Assembly: GCF_000422745.1 (NCBI RefSeq)
Contig: NZ_AUGQ01000001.1
Span: forward strand, 124,001 to 188,000
DNA from: Microbacterium gubbeenense DSM 15944
Lineage (GTDB): Bacteria > Actinomycetota > Actinomycetes > Actinomycetales > Microbacteriaceae
DNA length: 64,000 nucleotides
Direction: 5' to 3'
Part shown: positions 37,656-49,329 of the stretch, piece after piece
Position numbering within the stretch: the first letter of the stretch is position 1
Layout: every line of letters begins with the position of its first letter
Made by a program: the position numbers and the translations under genes
Notes under the pieces: model-generated
Seen by the model: the letters and a program-made list of their open reading frames with translations, nothing else
Databases searched by the model: none
Told to the model about the DNA's origin: nothing

Positions 37656-37684
37656 TGGACATTGGTCCAATTTCTGGATAGCAT
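37656..37684 (+). promoter_or_regulatory. Promoter and overlapping palindrome before the peptide ABC operon
   Basis: TGGACA (37656-37661), 17 nt, TAGCAT (37679-37684). The -35 hexamer is the left arm of TGGAC-ATTG-GTCCA (37656-37669), so a protein bound there would block polymerase. Confidence 0.6.
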
Positions 37685-37711
37685 CCACATTCTCAATCCC
37701 GAAGGGGATCC

Positions 37712-39349
37712 ATGCGTTCGCTCCGCCGCGCCCTGCCCGTTCTCGCCCTCGCCTCTGCCGCGCTCCTCCTCGCGGGATGCTCGGCATCCGAGGCCCCCGC
37801 TGACGGCGGCGCGGAGCCGGAATCAGGCGGCACCCTGGTGTACGCCACGGGCGACGCCGAACCGACGTGCCTCGACCCGCACGTCGGCGGCAACTATCCG
37901 CAGGGCCTGATCTCCACGCAGTACCTCGAGCCTCTGTTCGGGCGCGACGCCGATGGCGAGGTCGTGCCGTGGCTCGCGGAATCGGGCCAAGCCTCGGACG
38001 ACGGCCTGACGTGGACGATCACACTGCGCGATGACGTCACGTTCACCGACGGCACGCCGTTCGATGCCGAGGCGGTCAAGGCCAACATCGAGCACCTGCA
38101 GGATCCCGACACGGCCAGCTCGACCGGCTACCTCTCCGTCAAGGAGATCAGCGACGTCGAGGTCGTCGACGACACCCACGTCGAGCTGCACCTGGACAGC
38201 CCCAAGTCAACGCTGCTCGAGGTGCTCAGCCAGCAGTGGTCGGCCATGGAGTCGCCCGCGGGCATCGAGCGCGGAATGGACGAGAACTGCCAGGCGCCGA
38301 TCGGAACCGGTCCCTTCATCGTCGAGAGCTGGACGCCGCAGGAGTCGGTCACGATGACCCGCAACGACGACTACGTGCCGACGAACCCCGAGCTCGATCA
38401 CGACGGGGGCGCGCTGATCGACGCGATCGAATGGCGGTTCATCCCCGACGCGGCCACCCGTCAGGCGGCTCTCGCCTCGGGCGAGGTCCACGTCATCGAC
38501 AACCCGCTGCCCACCGATATCGCCGCAGCCGAGGGCCAGGGCCTCTCGCACATCGACGCGCCGCGGCCCGCCGCCTCGAACCGCATCGAGCTCAACTCGG
38601 CGCAGCCCCCGTTCGACGACCGCGACGTGCGCGAGGCGTTCATCCGCTCGGCGGATCCGAACCCCGGCATCGAGACGCTGTTCGCCGGCACGACCGAACG
38701 GTCGTACTCGGTGCTATCGAGCGCCGAGCCCCTCGCGCTCAGCGACGACGACCTGTTCCGCACCGACGTCGACGAGGCGAACGAACTGCTCGACGCGGCG
38801 GGGTGGACCCAGAAGGACGACGACGGCGTGCGGATGAAGGACGGCGAACGCCTGACCGTGCGGTTCCCTGTTTCGACGAACCAGTCGACGGCGGCCGAGC
38901 AGTCGCTGTTCGAACAGATCCAGGCGAACACCGCCGCGGTCGGCTTCGACGTCGAGCTGCAGCCCACCGACCTCTCGACCTGGTACGGCGCGCTCGCCGC
39001 GCACGAGTACGAGGCCGTCTCCGCGCCGTACACGACGGTCGGCCCCGACGTGCTGCGGATCCTCTATCACTCGGACGGCACCGTTCCCGCGCCGAGCGGA
39101 TACTTCGCGAACAACGCACAGCTGAAGGACGATGAGCTCGATCAGCTGCTCACCGACGCTCTCGCGACGACCGATCCGGAGGAGCGCGGCGCGCTGTACA
39201 CCGACGCGCAGCGGATCGTGCTCGACAGCCTGACGGTGCTGCCGCTGTACGACCAGCAGAACCACTTCCTCACGAACGGCGTGGAGGGCGTGACGAACCT
39301 TCACACGATCTCGACCCCGACGTTCGTGAACGCGACCCTCACGGAGTGA
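37712..39349 (+). CDS. ABC transporter substrate-binding lipoprotein, family 5 (peptide/nickel type)
   Basis: 545 residues. Signal peptide with lipobox LLAGC (Cys at residue 23). The mature protein is of the OppA/DppA type: AEPTCLDPHVGGNYPQGLISTQ, LEPLFGRDADGEVVPWLAES and the D-x-TFTDGTPFDAEAVKAN signature. AAGGGG 7 nt before the ATG. The ligand, a peptide or another small molecule, cannot be told. Confidence 0.92.
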   Translation: MRSLRRALPVLALASAALLLAGCSASEAPADGGAEPESGGTLVYATGDAEPTCLDPHVGGNYPQGLISTQYLEPLFGRDADGEVVPWLAESGQASDDGLTWTITLRDDVTFTDGTPFDAEAVKANIEHLQDPDTASSTGYLSVKEISDVEVVDDTHVELHLDSPKSTLLEVLSQQWSAMESPAGIERGMDENCQAPIGTGPFIVESWTPQESVTMTRNDDYVPTNPELDHDGGALIDAIEWRFIPDAATRQAALASGEVHVIDNPLPTDIAAAEGQGLSHIDAPRPAASNRIELNSAQPPFDDRDVREAFIRSADPNPGIETLFAGTTERSYSVLSSAEPLALSDDDLFRTDVDEANELLDAAGWTQKDDDGVRMKDGERLTVRFPVSTNQSTAAEQSLFEQIQANTAAVGFDVELQPTDLSTWYGALAAHEYEAVSAPYTTVGPDVLRILYHSDGTVPAPSGYFANNAQLKDDELDQLLTDALATTDPEERGALYTDAQRIVLDSLTVLPLYDQQNHFLTNGVEGVTNLHTISTPTFVNATLTE

Positions 39350-40335
39350 TGCGCGCCGTCGCCCGATGGACCGTCGCGAAGATCGGCGGTGCGGTCCTCG
39401 TCGTCTGGATCGTCGCGACGCTCGTCTTCTTCGCGCTGCGCCTGTCGGGCGATCCGCTCGAGGCGATCCTCGGCGGGCCGGGGTCGCAGGCCGGCGAGGA
39501 CACCGTGCGCGCCGCGATCGAGAAGTACGCGCTCGACGAGCCGCTCGCGTGGCAGTACCTGCTGCAGCTACGGGACATCGCGACGCTGCAGCTCGGCGAT
39601 TCGTTCGCGCGCCGGCAGCCGGTCGCCGACCTGTTGGCCGCGCAGTTACCCGCGACGCTGCTGCTCGCGGCCCTGGCACTCGCCCTGGCCTGGGCGATCG
39701 CCGTTGCGGGCTCGATCATCCAGGCCGTCTCGCGCGGTCGCACGGGAATCGTCGTCGGGGCGGTCATGCGGGGGCTCGAGATCGTCGCGAGCGTCACCCC
39801 GCAGTTCTGGCTCGGCGCCGTCCTGATCATGCTGTTCGCGTCGGGCCTCGGGTGGCTGCCCGCCACGAGCGCCGGGTCGAGCCCCGCAGCCCTCGTGATG
39901 CCCGTCGTGACCCTCGCGATCCCGATCGCGGGCTTCCTCTCGCAGGTGTCGCGCGACGCGCTCGACGAGGCGGATGCGGCGCCGTTCGCCACGACCTCGC
40001 GCTCCCGCGGCGCGGGTGAGATGCGCGTGCTGCTGCGCCACACCCTGCGCCACGCGAGCCTGCCGGCCGTCGCCCTGTCCGGCTGGGCGTTCGGCAATCT
40101 GCTCTCCGGCGCCGTCGTCGTCGAGGTGCTGTTCGCGCGCCCCGGCCTGGGGCGCCTGCTGCAGGAGGCCGCGCTCTCGCGAGACGTTCCGGTCGTCATC
40201 GGCGCGGTCGTCGTGATCGCGCTCATGTACATCGTCGTCGTCATCCTGACCGACGCGATCGAGCTGCTCGTGGATCCGCGGCTGCGCGCACGAGCGGCCT
40301 CACGACGCGCGCCCGAGATCGCGGTGGGATCATGA
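39349..40335 (+). CDS. ABC transporter permease, DppB type
   Basis: 328 residues, about six membrane segments; N-terminal SGDPLEAILGGPG and the EAA-type loop SRDALDEADAAP...LRHTLRHASLPAV. ATG shares one base with the preceding stop (TGATG); a GTG at 39346 is an alternative start. Confidence 0.92.
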   Translation: MRAVARWTVAKIGGAVLVVWIVATLVFFALRLSGDPLEAILGGPGSQAGEDTVRAAIEKYALDEPLAWQYLLQLRDIATLQLGDSFARRQPVADLLAAQLPATLLLAALALALAWAIAVAGSIIQAVSRGRTGIVVGAVMRGLEIVASVTPQFWLGAVLIMLFASGLGWLPATSAGSSPAALVMPVVTLAIPIAGFLSQVSRDALDEADAAPFATTSRSRGAGEMRVLLRHTLRHASLPAVALSGWAFGNLLSGAVVVEVLFARPGLGRLLQEAALSRDVPVVIGAVVVIALMYIVVVILTDAIELLVDPRLRARAASRRAPEIAVGS

Positions 40336-41125
40336 GGCGGATCGGCGTGCCCGCGGAATTCGCCGCAGCAGTCCTGCTGCTGATCTTCGTCGCTGTCGCG
40401 GCGCCCGGCCTGATCGCACCGGGCGATCCGCTGGCCGTCTCGCCCACCGAGGGGTTCCTCGCGCCCAGCCTCGTGCACCCGTTCGGCACCGACGAGTCGG
40501 GGCGCGACATCCTCACCCGCATCGTGCACGGGGCGCGGTCCTCCGCCGGCATCGGCATCGCCGCGACCGCCATCGGCGTGGGGCTCGGTGTTGTCATCGG
40601 CTTCGTCTCGGGGCTCGGTCCGCGTGCGGTCGATGCCGCGCTCACGCGCGTCGTGGAGGTGCTGTACTCCCTCCCGACCCTCGTGATGGCGCTGCTGTTC
40701 GTCGCGGTGATCGGGCCCGGTCCCACGAGCTCGATCCTTGCGATCGGCCTCGCGACCGCCCCCGGATACGCGCGCGTGGTGCGAGCGCGCGTGCGGCAGG
40801 TCGTGCGCAGCGATTACGTCGCGTACGCGCGACACGAGGGAGTATCTGCTCCTGCGGCGTTCGGTCGCCACGTGCTGCCGAATACGCTGTGGCCACTCAT
40901 TGCGATGATCACGCTCGGCATCGGCCAGGCGATCGTGTGGGTGTCGGCGCTCAGCTTCCTGGGGCTCGGCGCGGAACCGCCCTCGCCGGAGTGGGGATCG
41001 ATGCTCAACGCGGGCCGCGTGTACCTGTCGACGGCGTGGTGGATGACGCTGTTCCCCGGTCTCGCGATCATCGTCACCGCGATCTGCCTCACGGTGCTCG
41101 GCCGCCGCATCTCGAAGGGATCCGC

Positions 41126-41129
<4 letters not shown>
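40332..41129 (+). CDS. ABC transporter permease, DppC type
   Basis: 265 residues, about six membrane segments; HPFGTDESGRDILTRIVHGAR near the N-terminus and the loop RSDYVAYARHEGVSAPAAFGRHVLPN are typical of DppC/OppC. It has an ATGA overlap with the previous gene. Confidence 0.93.
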
Positions 41130-42606
<1,477 letters not shown>

Positions 42607-42610
<4 letters not shown>

Positions 42611-43107
42611 TCGGTGCCGGTGGCCGACTGCACCGTGCCGTCGCCCGCGAAGTTGACGAGCAGAACGTCGTCAGCCTCGTCGGGATCGAGCGCATACTCA
42701 AGCACCGCGAACGGATCGTCGCCGCCGTGCTCGTCGGCGAGGATCGTCATGCTCATGAGCTCGAGCGAGCGCACGATATCGACGGGCGCGTCGCCCGAGA
42801 CGTCGACGAGGATCTGATCGATCTCGCTGCCGTAGCGGTCGGTCATCATCAGGATGAACTCGGTCACGTCGCTCGCGCGATTGTCGACCTCGGCGAGCAT
42901 GAAGTTACGGGCGCGACGATCGATCTCGTCGAGCGCGGTGATGAGCGCCGCCGCGGCGTCGAGCGCGTCGGGCGTGACGTCATCCTGATCCGGCGCCGTC
43001 AGGTCGACCGTGACGGTCATGTCGCCGAGGTCGATGCTCTCCGACCAGAAGATCGCGCCGTCGGGGCCTGACTCGAGCAGCCCGAAGTAGTCGTGTTCGA
43101 TCGCCAT
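42607..43107 (-). CDS. Conserved acidic protein, DUF2004-like
   Basis: 166 residues, very acidic. The beginning AIEHDYFGLLESGPDGAIFWSESIDLG and the ending DDPFAVLEYALDPDEADDVLLV fit what I recall of the DUF2004 family of actinobacteria; its role is unknown. No membrane segment or cofactor motif. It lies 27 nt after the ftsY stop and lacks its own recognisable -10, so it is probably cotranscribed with ftsY. Confidence 0.65.
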
Positions 43108-43134
43108 GGGTCTACTCAATCACGCCTTCGGCGC

Positions 43135-44004
<870 letters not shown>

Positions 44005-44014
44005 GGGATCCAGC

Positions 44015-45133
44015 CTACCGGCGCGCGGAGGCCGTCACCGTGAACGTGCGGTCGCGGCCGACCTGGCGCGTGGGCCCGACGATCCGTTCGAGCTGCGGAC
44101 GGTAGCGCAGGTGGCCGTTCCAGACCGTCCAGAGCTCGCCTCCCGGGCGCAGCACGCGCGCCGCGTCCGCGAACAGCCGCGGCGCGATCTCGTCGGTCAC
44201 GGCCGTTCCCGAGTGGAACGGCGGATTCAGCAGCACGAGATCCGCGGATCCGTCGAGCTGCGCGCGCAGGCCGTCCTCGCGCACGACGTCCACGCGATCC
44301 GTCACGCCGTTCGCGGCGGCCGTTGCGGCGGCGGACGCGACGGCCGCCGCGGACCGGTCCGCGGCCAGCACGCGAGCGTTCGGGCGCGCGAGCGCGTAGG
44401 ACGCCGCGATCGCACCTGTGCCGCACCCGAGATCGATCGCGCGCGCCGCCTCGGGCATGTCGTCGAGGAAGCTCAGCAGGAACCGGGTGCCGATGTCGAG
44501 GCCGGTGCCGGCGAACGCGGCGCCGTGCGCGACGATCGTGAGCCCCTCGCGATCCGCGCGCCGGGGCCATGGCACGCCGGCGCCCGCGATGGGCGTCGCC
44601 GCGTGCAGGGCTCGCGACTTACCCGCGCCGCGGCTCGCGCGCACGTCGCGGAAGTGCACGCGAAGAACATCGTTCATCGACGTCGTCATGTGCTTGACGC
44701 GCCCTCCGAGCACGACCTCGACGGACGGATCCGCGTGGTCCGCGATCACGCCGGCGACCTCGTCGAGGGCATCGAGCCCGCGCGGCAGCTGCGCGATCAC
44801 CCGGTGTGCGCCGCGCACGAGCGACGCGTCGAGGTCGTGCCAGCTGAGGCCTGCAAGATCGATTCCGAGGCGATCCGCGTTCGCTCGGAGCGCCCGCTCG
44901 CCGGTGATCGCATCCTGGTGCACGCGGATCCGGGCGCCGGGCGCCACTGTCAGGATCGACAGCGCGAGCGCGCCGAAGCGGTCGCCGATCACGACGACGT
45001 CGTCGGGGATCACGCGCGCCTCCGCCAGGATCAGCCGGTCGCTCTGATCGGCGGCGACGAGATCGTGAGTCTCGATGTCGGGCCAGCGGCCGAGGCGCGA
45101 AGAGATCAGATCGAATGCTTGCTCGGGCGCCAT
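44015..45133 (-). CDS. Class I methyltransferase, RlmG/RsmC-like
   Basis: 372 residues. The C-terminal domain has the SAM-binding loop AIDLGCGTGAIAAS and the catalytic NPPF (LVLLNPPFHSG) typical of guanine-N2 rRNA methyltransferases; the N-terminal half is a degenerate methyltransferase-like domain (VVVIGDRFGALALSI), as in RlmG and RsmC. TAGGCT (45145-45140) ends 6 nt before the ATG. Sits between smc and ftsY, which are usually adjacent. Confidence 0.82.
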   Translation of the reverse strand: MAPEQAFDLISSRLGRWPDIETHDLVAADQSDRLILAEARVIPDDVVVIGDRFGALALSILTVAPGARIRVHQDAITGERALRANADRLGIDLAGLSWHDLDASLVRGAHRVIAQLPRGLDALDEVAGVIADHADPSVEVVLGGRVKHMTTSMNDVLRVHFRDVRASRGAGKSRALHAATPIAGAGVPWPRRADREGLTIVAHGAAFAGTGLDIGTRFLLSFLDDMPEAARAIDLGCGTGAIAASYALARPNARVLAADRSAAAVASAAATAAANGVTDRVDVVREDGLRAQLDGSADLVLLNPPFHSGTAVTDEIAPRLFADAARVLRPGGELWTVWNGHLRYRPQLERIVGPTRQVGRDRTFTVTASARR

Positions 45134-45159
45134 GCCTCAAGCCTATGGCGGCGGGGCGC

Positions 45160-48100
45160 CTAGGCGCTCTCGCGCTCGCTGATCCGCTGGCCCACGACGG
45201 CAGATACGCCGTCCTGACGCATCGAGACGCCGTAGAGAGCGTCGGCGATCTCCATCGTGCGCTTCTGGTGGGTGATCACGAGCAGCTGGCTGTTCTCGCG
45301 CAGCTTCTCGAACACGCCCAGCAGGCGGCCGAGGTTCGCATCATCGAGGGCCGCCTCGACCTCGTCGAGGATGTAGAACGGGCTCGGGCGCGCCTTGAAG
45401 ATCGCCGTCAGCAGCGCGACCGCGGCGAGAGAGCGCTCACCTCCGGAGAGGAGCGAGAGCCGCTCGATCTTCTTGCCGGCGGGGCGCACCGAGACCTCGA
45501 TGCCGGTCGCGAGCAGGTCCTGCGGGTCCGTCAACGAGATCGATCCCTCCCCGCCGGGGAACAGGATCGGGAACATCTCGCCGAACGCGACCTTCGTGTC
45601 TTCGAACGCGTCGGCGAAGATCTGCTGCATGCGCTCGTCGAGGTCGCCGATGATCGTCTGCAGATCCTTTCGGGTCTTCACGAGGTCGTCGAGCTGCTCG
45701 GCGAGGAACCCATGCCGCTGCTCGAGCGCCTCGAACTCCTCGAGGGCAAGCGGGTTCACGCGGCCGAGCTGAGCGAGGCGCTTCTCCGCAGCGCGCAGCC
45801 GCTTCTCCTGGTCGGCGCGGTCGAACGGCATCGCCTCGACGTCGTCCTCGTCGGCGGGAACCGGCTGATCCGGCCCGTACTCGGCGATGAGGACCTCCTC
45901 GCCCATGCCGAGCTCCGACTGCGCGCGCTCGGTCAGACTCGCGAGGTGGAGCTTCTTCTCGTGGGCCTGGAGCTCGATCCCGTGCACGCTCTCCGTCAAG
46001 CGAGCGAGCTTCTCTCGGATCGACGCGTCGCGCTCGCGCAGCTGCCGCAGCTCGCCGGACACGGCGCTGCGCACCCGCTGCGCCTCGCCGAGCGCCGCGC
46101 GCGCCTCCGACACGGATCGATCCGCCGAGTCCAGAATCTCCGGCACGCGCTCGGCGACCCCGCGTGCGATGTCGCGCTGGCGGCGACGCAGCACGGCGCG
46201 GCGTGCGGCCTGCTCCGCGGCCTCCTGCTCGCGCACCCGCTGGCGCTCGAGCCCCGTCGCGCGGGCCTCGGCCGCGCGGACCCGCTCCTTGGTGGTCTCG
46301 ACCTCGAGCCGCGCGGCCATCTCTGCCTCGCGGGCCGTCTCGACGGCCTGGGCGAAGCGGTCGCGCGAGGACGCATCGAGGATCGGACGGGGCTGCTGCA
46401 TCGCGGTCTCGAGCGCGCGCTGCGCGGCGCCGGCGCGCTTGTCCGAGTCGGCGACCGAGGCCTGCGCCTTCTCGATATCGGCGGCCAGCCGATCGCACTC
46501 GGCGATCGCGGCCTCGTGGCGCACCGTGATCCGGTTGACGTGCTCGGCCCGCTGCGCGAGCTGCGCATCGTGCGCGCGCAGGTCGTCGAGCGCTTTCTTC
46601 TGCGCCGCGCGCGTCGTCTGGACGTCGTCCTGGCGCGCGCCGCGCTCGTCGCTGAGACGAGCGACGTCGTCGCGCACGGCGGCGAGCTGTTCGGTCGCCG
46701 CATCACGCTCGGCCTGCAGCGCCAGGCGGGATCCGCCGCCGCCCGACCCGGCGCGGACCGTGTGCGCGGTGATGATCTCGCCCGACCGCGTGACGATCGT
46801 GTGCTCCGACTCGATTGCGCCGGTCGCGACCCGCGCCCGGTCGAGGTCGTCCGCGACGAAGACGCCGCGGAGCAGGCCAATGACTCCCGCGGGGGCCGTG
46901 ACGACGTCCGACGCGCGCCGCAATCCCGAAGGGGAGTCCGGAAGATCTCCCGACGCGGCGTTCGCGATCACGATGTCAACGGATCCGTCGTCGCCCGCCC
47001 CCGAGGCGATGCGGAACGCCGCGTCGCGATCGTCCGCGAGCACGCCCTCGGCGAGCGGGCCGAGCACGGCTTCGATGGCCTGCTCGAATCCGCGCTCGAC
47101 CTCGATCGACTCGCTGACGAGGCCACCGACGCCCTCACCGCCGCGGGCGATGATCTCGCTGGCGGCGTTCTTCACATCGAGCGCGGAGCTGAGGGCCGCG
47201 GCCTTTGCGTCCAGCGCGTCCGCCTCGCGCTCGGCCGCGCGATGCAATTCGCGCACCCGGTCGAGTGCCTTCTCGGCGGCGCTCACATCCTCCTGGGCCC
47301 GCTCGTATGCGCCCTGCAGGTCGGCCGACTCGTTCTCGCCGGCCTTCGCGGTCTCGAGCGCGTCGAACGCCTCCTGCGCCTCGATCCGACGCTCGTGCGC
47401 CGCGTCGAGGCCCTGCTGCTGGCGCACGACGCCCGCGCGCACGGCGTCGAGCGTCTGCTCCGCCGCCTCCGCGGATCCGCGCAGGGTCGTCACCCGCATG
47501 TCGTACTCGCTGATCAGCGCGCTCTGCGCCTGGATCTCGGCGTCGACGCCGTCGAGCTCGCCGCGCGCCACCAGGAGCGCTCGGGACGCCTGTTGCACCT
47601 GGTCCTGCGCATCATCGATGCCGTCGGTCAGGCGGGTGACCTCCTCGTGGGCGGCGTCGATCGCCTGTTGCGAGACCGTGACGTGCTGGTCGGAGGAATC
47701 GTCGTCGACCCCGAGCAGCGACAGCCGCTGGTTCGCGAGCGTGAAGAGGCTGCGGATGCGCTCCTGGACCTGCTCGAGCGCGAACAGCGTCTTCTGGGCG
47801 TCGTCGACGGCGCGCGGGGTCTGTTCGCGTTCGAGCTGCGAGATGCGCAGGCGCACGCCCGAGGCCTCCTCCTCCAGCATCACCCGTTCGGTGTGGCGCT
47901 CCTGCTCGCCCCGCGCGTGGTCGGCGAGCTGTGTGCGCAGCGTCACGACGTCGTCGGCATACAGGCGCGCCTTCGCGTCGCGCACGACCGCGGCGATCGT
48001 CTGCGCCTGGCGCGCGATCTCGGCCTGTCGCCCGAGGGGCTTGAGCTGTCGCCGGATCTCGCCGGCGAGATCGCTCAGCCTCGCGAGGTTCTGCTGCATG

Positions 48101-48648
48101 GCGTCGAGCTTGCGGACCGTCTTCTCCTTGCGGCGGCGATGCTTCAGAATGCCCGCCGCCTCCTCGATGAAGCCTCGGCGCTCCTCCGGCGTGGCGCGCA
48201 GCACCGTGTCCAGTCGGCCCTGCCCGACGATGACGTGCATCTCGCGGCCGAGCCCGGAATCGCTCAGCAGCTCCTGCACATCGAGCAGACGACATGTCTC
48301 GCCGTTGATCGCGTATTCGCTCTGGCCGCTGCGGAACAGCGTGCGACGGATCGTGACCTCGCTGTATTCGATCGGCAGAGCGCCATCGGCGTTATCGATC
48401 GTGAGCTGCACCTCGGCCCGCCCGAGAGGGCCCCGTGTCGACGTGCCCGCGAAGATGACGTCCTCCATTTTGCCGCCGCGGAGGCTCTTGGCGCCCTGCT
48501 CGCCCATGACCCACGCGAGCGCGTCGACGACGTTCGACTTGCCGGATCCGTTCGGCCCGACGATCGCCGTCACGCCCGGCTCGAGCGAGAACGTCGTCGG
48601 CTGCGCGAAGGATTTGAAGCCCTTGAGGGTCAGGCTCTTGAGGTGCAT
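45160..48648 (-). CDS. smc: Chromosome segregation protein SMC
   Basis: 1162 residues. Walker A GPNGSGKSNVVDAL at residue about 32, two long coiled coils, a glycine-rich hinge near residue 510-640 (GGEGVGGLVSESIEV), and the C-terminal signature LSGGERSLAAVALL with Walker B FYILDEVEAALDDAN. It compacts and organises the chromosome with ScpA and ScpB, which are not in this window. ATG at 48648 has GGAGGG 6 nt upstream; TAGGGT (48687-48682) is a plausible -10. Confidence 0.97.
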   Translation of the reverse strand: MHLKSLTLKGFKSFAQPTTFSLEPGVTAIVGPNGSGKSNVVDALAWVMGEQGAKSLRGGKMEDVIFAGTSTRGPLGRAEVQLTIDNADGALPIEYSEVTIRRTLFRSGQSEYAINGETCRLLDVQELLSDSGLGREMHVIVGQGRLDTVLRATPEERRGFIEEAAGILKHRRRKEKTVRKLDAMQQNLARLSDLAGEIRRQLKPLGRQAEIARQAQTIAAVVRDAKARLYADDVVTLRTQLADHARGEQERHTERVMLEEEASGVRLRISQLEREQTPRAVDDAQKTLFALEQVQERIRSLFTLANQRLSLLGVDDDSSDQHVTVSQQAIDAAHEEVTRLTDGIDDAQDQVQQASRALLVARGELDGVDAEIQAQSALISEYDMRVTTLRGSAEAAEQTLDAVRAGVVRQQQGLDAAHERRIEAQEAFDALETAKAGENESADLQGAYERAQEDVSAAEKALDRVRELHRAAEREADALDAKAAALSSALDVKNAASEIIARGGEGVGGLVSESIEVERGFEQAIEAVLGPLAEGVLADDRDAAFRIASGAGDDGSVDIVIANAASGDLPDSPSGLRRASDVVTAPAGVIGLLRGVFVADDLDRARVATGAIESEHTIVTRSGEIITAHTVRAGSGGGGSRLALQAERDAATEQLAAVRDDVARLSDERGARQDDVQTTRAAQKKALDDLRAHDAQLAQRAEHVNRITVRHEAAIAECDRLAADIEKAQASVADSDKRAGAAQRALETAMQQPRPILDASSRDRFAQAVETAREAEMAARLEVETTKERVRAAEARATGLERQRVREQEAAEQAARRAVLRRRQRDIARGVAERVPEILDSADRSVSEARAALGEAQRVRSAVSGELRQLRERDASIREKLARLTESVHGIELQAHEKKLHLASLTERAQSELGMGEEVLIAEYGPDQPVPADEDDVEAMPFDRADQEKRLRAAEKRLAQLGRVNPLALEEFEALEQRHGFLAEQLDDLVKTRKDLQTIIGDLDERMQQIFADAFEDTKVAFGEMFPILFPGGEGSISLTDPQDLLATGIEVSVRPAGKKIERLSLLSGGERSLAAVALLTAIFKARPSPFYILDEVEAALDDANLGRLLGVFEKLRENSQLLVITHQKRTMEIADALYGVSMRQDGVSAVVGQRISERESA

Positions 48649-48747
48649 GCCGTCCCTCCGTGTGCGATCACGTGCGAGATCACCCTATGGCGCACCCCTC
48701 TCACTCCCGCGGAACGACGCGGGACACGCCGATATCTGAGAGAATCC

Positions 48748-48776
48748 TTGACGCCGGCAGGCATCGTGCGTAGCGT
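48748..48776 (+). promoter_or_regulatory. Strong housekeeping-type promoter
   Basis: TTGACG (48748-48753), 17-nt spacer, TAGCGT (48771-48776), among the best -35/-10 pairs in the window. Transcription should start near 48783 and proceed into the 28-codon gene. Confidence 0.7.
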
Positions 48777-48837
48777 TACATCTCGCACGATCGATTCCGG
48801 GCGCGATCGCCCGCAGAGACTGAAGAGGAGGAAGACC

Positions 48838-48924
48838 ATGATGTTCATCAACCACACCATCGGCGCTTCCGGCCCTGCTCTGCGAGATGCGAACGCTCGT
48901 CGAATCATTCTCGGCCAGGCATAA
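48838..48924 (+). CDS. 28-residue peptide of unknown function
   Basis: MMFINHTIGASGPALRDANA continues for eight more residues to a TAA stop. AGGAGG (48826-48831) sits 6 nt before the ATG, an ideal ribosome site, and a strong promoter lies 62 nt upstream. It has no signal peptide, membrane segment or cysteine and no run of one amino acid that would suggest an attenuator. It may be a leader peptide or a free small protein; 150 nt later the 84-residue gene begins. Confidence 0.6.
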   Translation: MMFINHTIGASGPALRDANARRIILGQA

Positions 48925-49074
48925 CAGCGCACTTCCGCTCCGCCCACGGGATCTCGGCCATTCTCCGGCCGCCCCGAGCTCATCTGTGAGCACCCCGCTG
49001 CGCATCTCGCGCGCGCTGCACTGACGCCGACCATCGGCACACGTTCTTTCTCATTCTTTCGGAGATCACCCATC

Positions 49075-49329
49075 GTGAACATCACTGTTCCCACCCATCC
49101 GCCGAGCACACCCGAAAAGGTTCTGACGGGGCGCACGCCGCGCACCGCGCTCGCCGACCGCATCGCCATGCGGATCGGGCTGGCGCTCCTCCTCTGGGGC
49201 ACCCGCCCGGTCAAACAGATCGGGCCCGACGTGTCGGGCTTCGGCGTGCACCAGCGCGTCGACCCGCGCCGCGAGATCGACCGCACGCTCTCGAAGCGTT
49301 CGCACCCGTTCTCCCCCTTCGCCCGATGA
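49075..49329 (+). CDS. Small basic protein of unknown function
   Basis: 84 residues, not recognised. A Pro/Thr-rich N-terminus, one short hydrophobic stretch (IAMRIGLALLLWG, about residues 30-42) and a basic C-terminal third. GTG start at 49075 with GGAG 10 nt upstream. Its stop overlaps the in-frame ATG at 49326 of the GNAT gene. The 150 nt before it (48925-49074) hold only a 12-codon GTG frame (48986-49024) without a ribosome site, and weak GGCC repeats. Confidence 0.55.
   Translation: MNITVPTHPPSTPEKVLTGRTPRTALADRIAMRIGLALLLWGTRPVKQIGPDVSGFGVHQRVDPRREIDRTLSKRSHPFSPFAR

Noticed and set aside
45115-48924. Very long open frames antisense to smc (for example one of 1269 codons on the + strand)
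   Set aside because: High GC makes antisense frames open; smc has Walker and signature motifs and a ribosome site. Only the last 29 codons of that + frame (48838-48924) lie outside smc and have their own signals.
48925-49074. Transcription attenuator or riboswitch between the 28-codon gene and the 84-residue gene
   Set aside because: Only weak GGCC pairings and no T-run; the peptide has no run of one amino acid. No known riboswitch core is visible.
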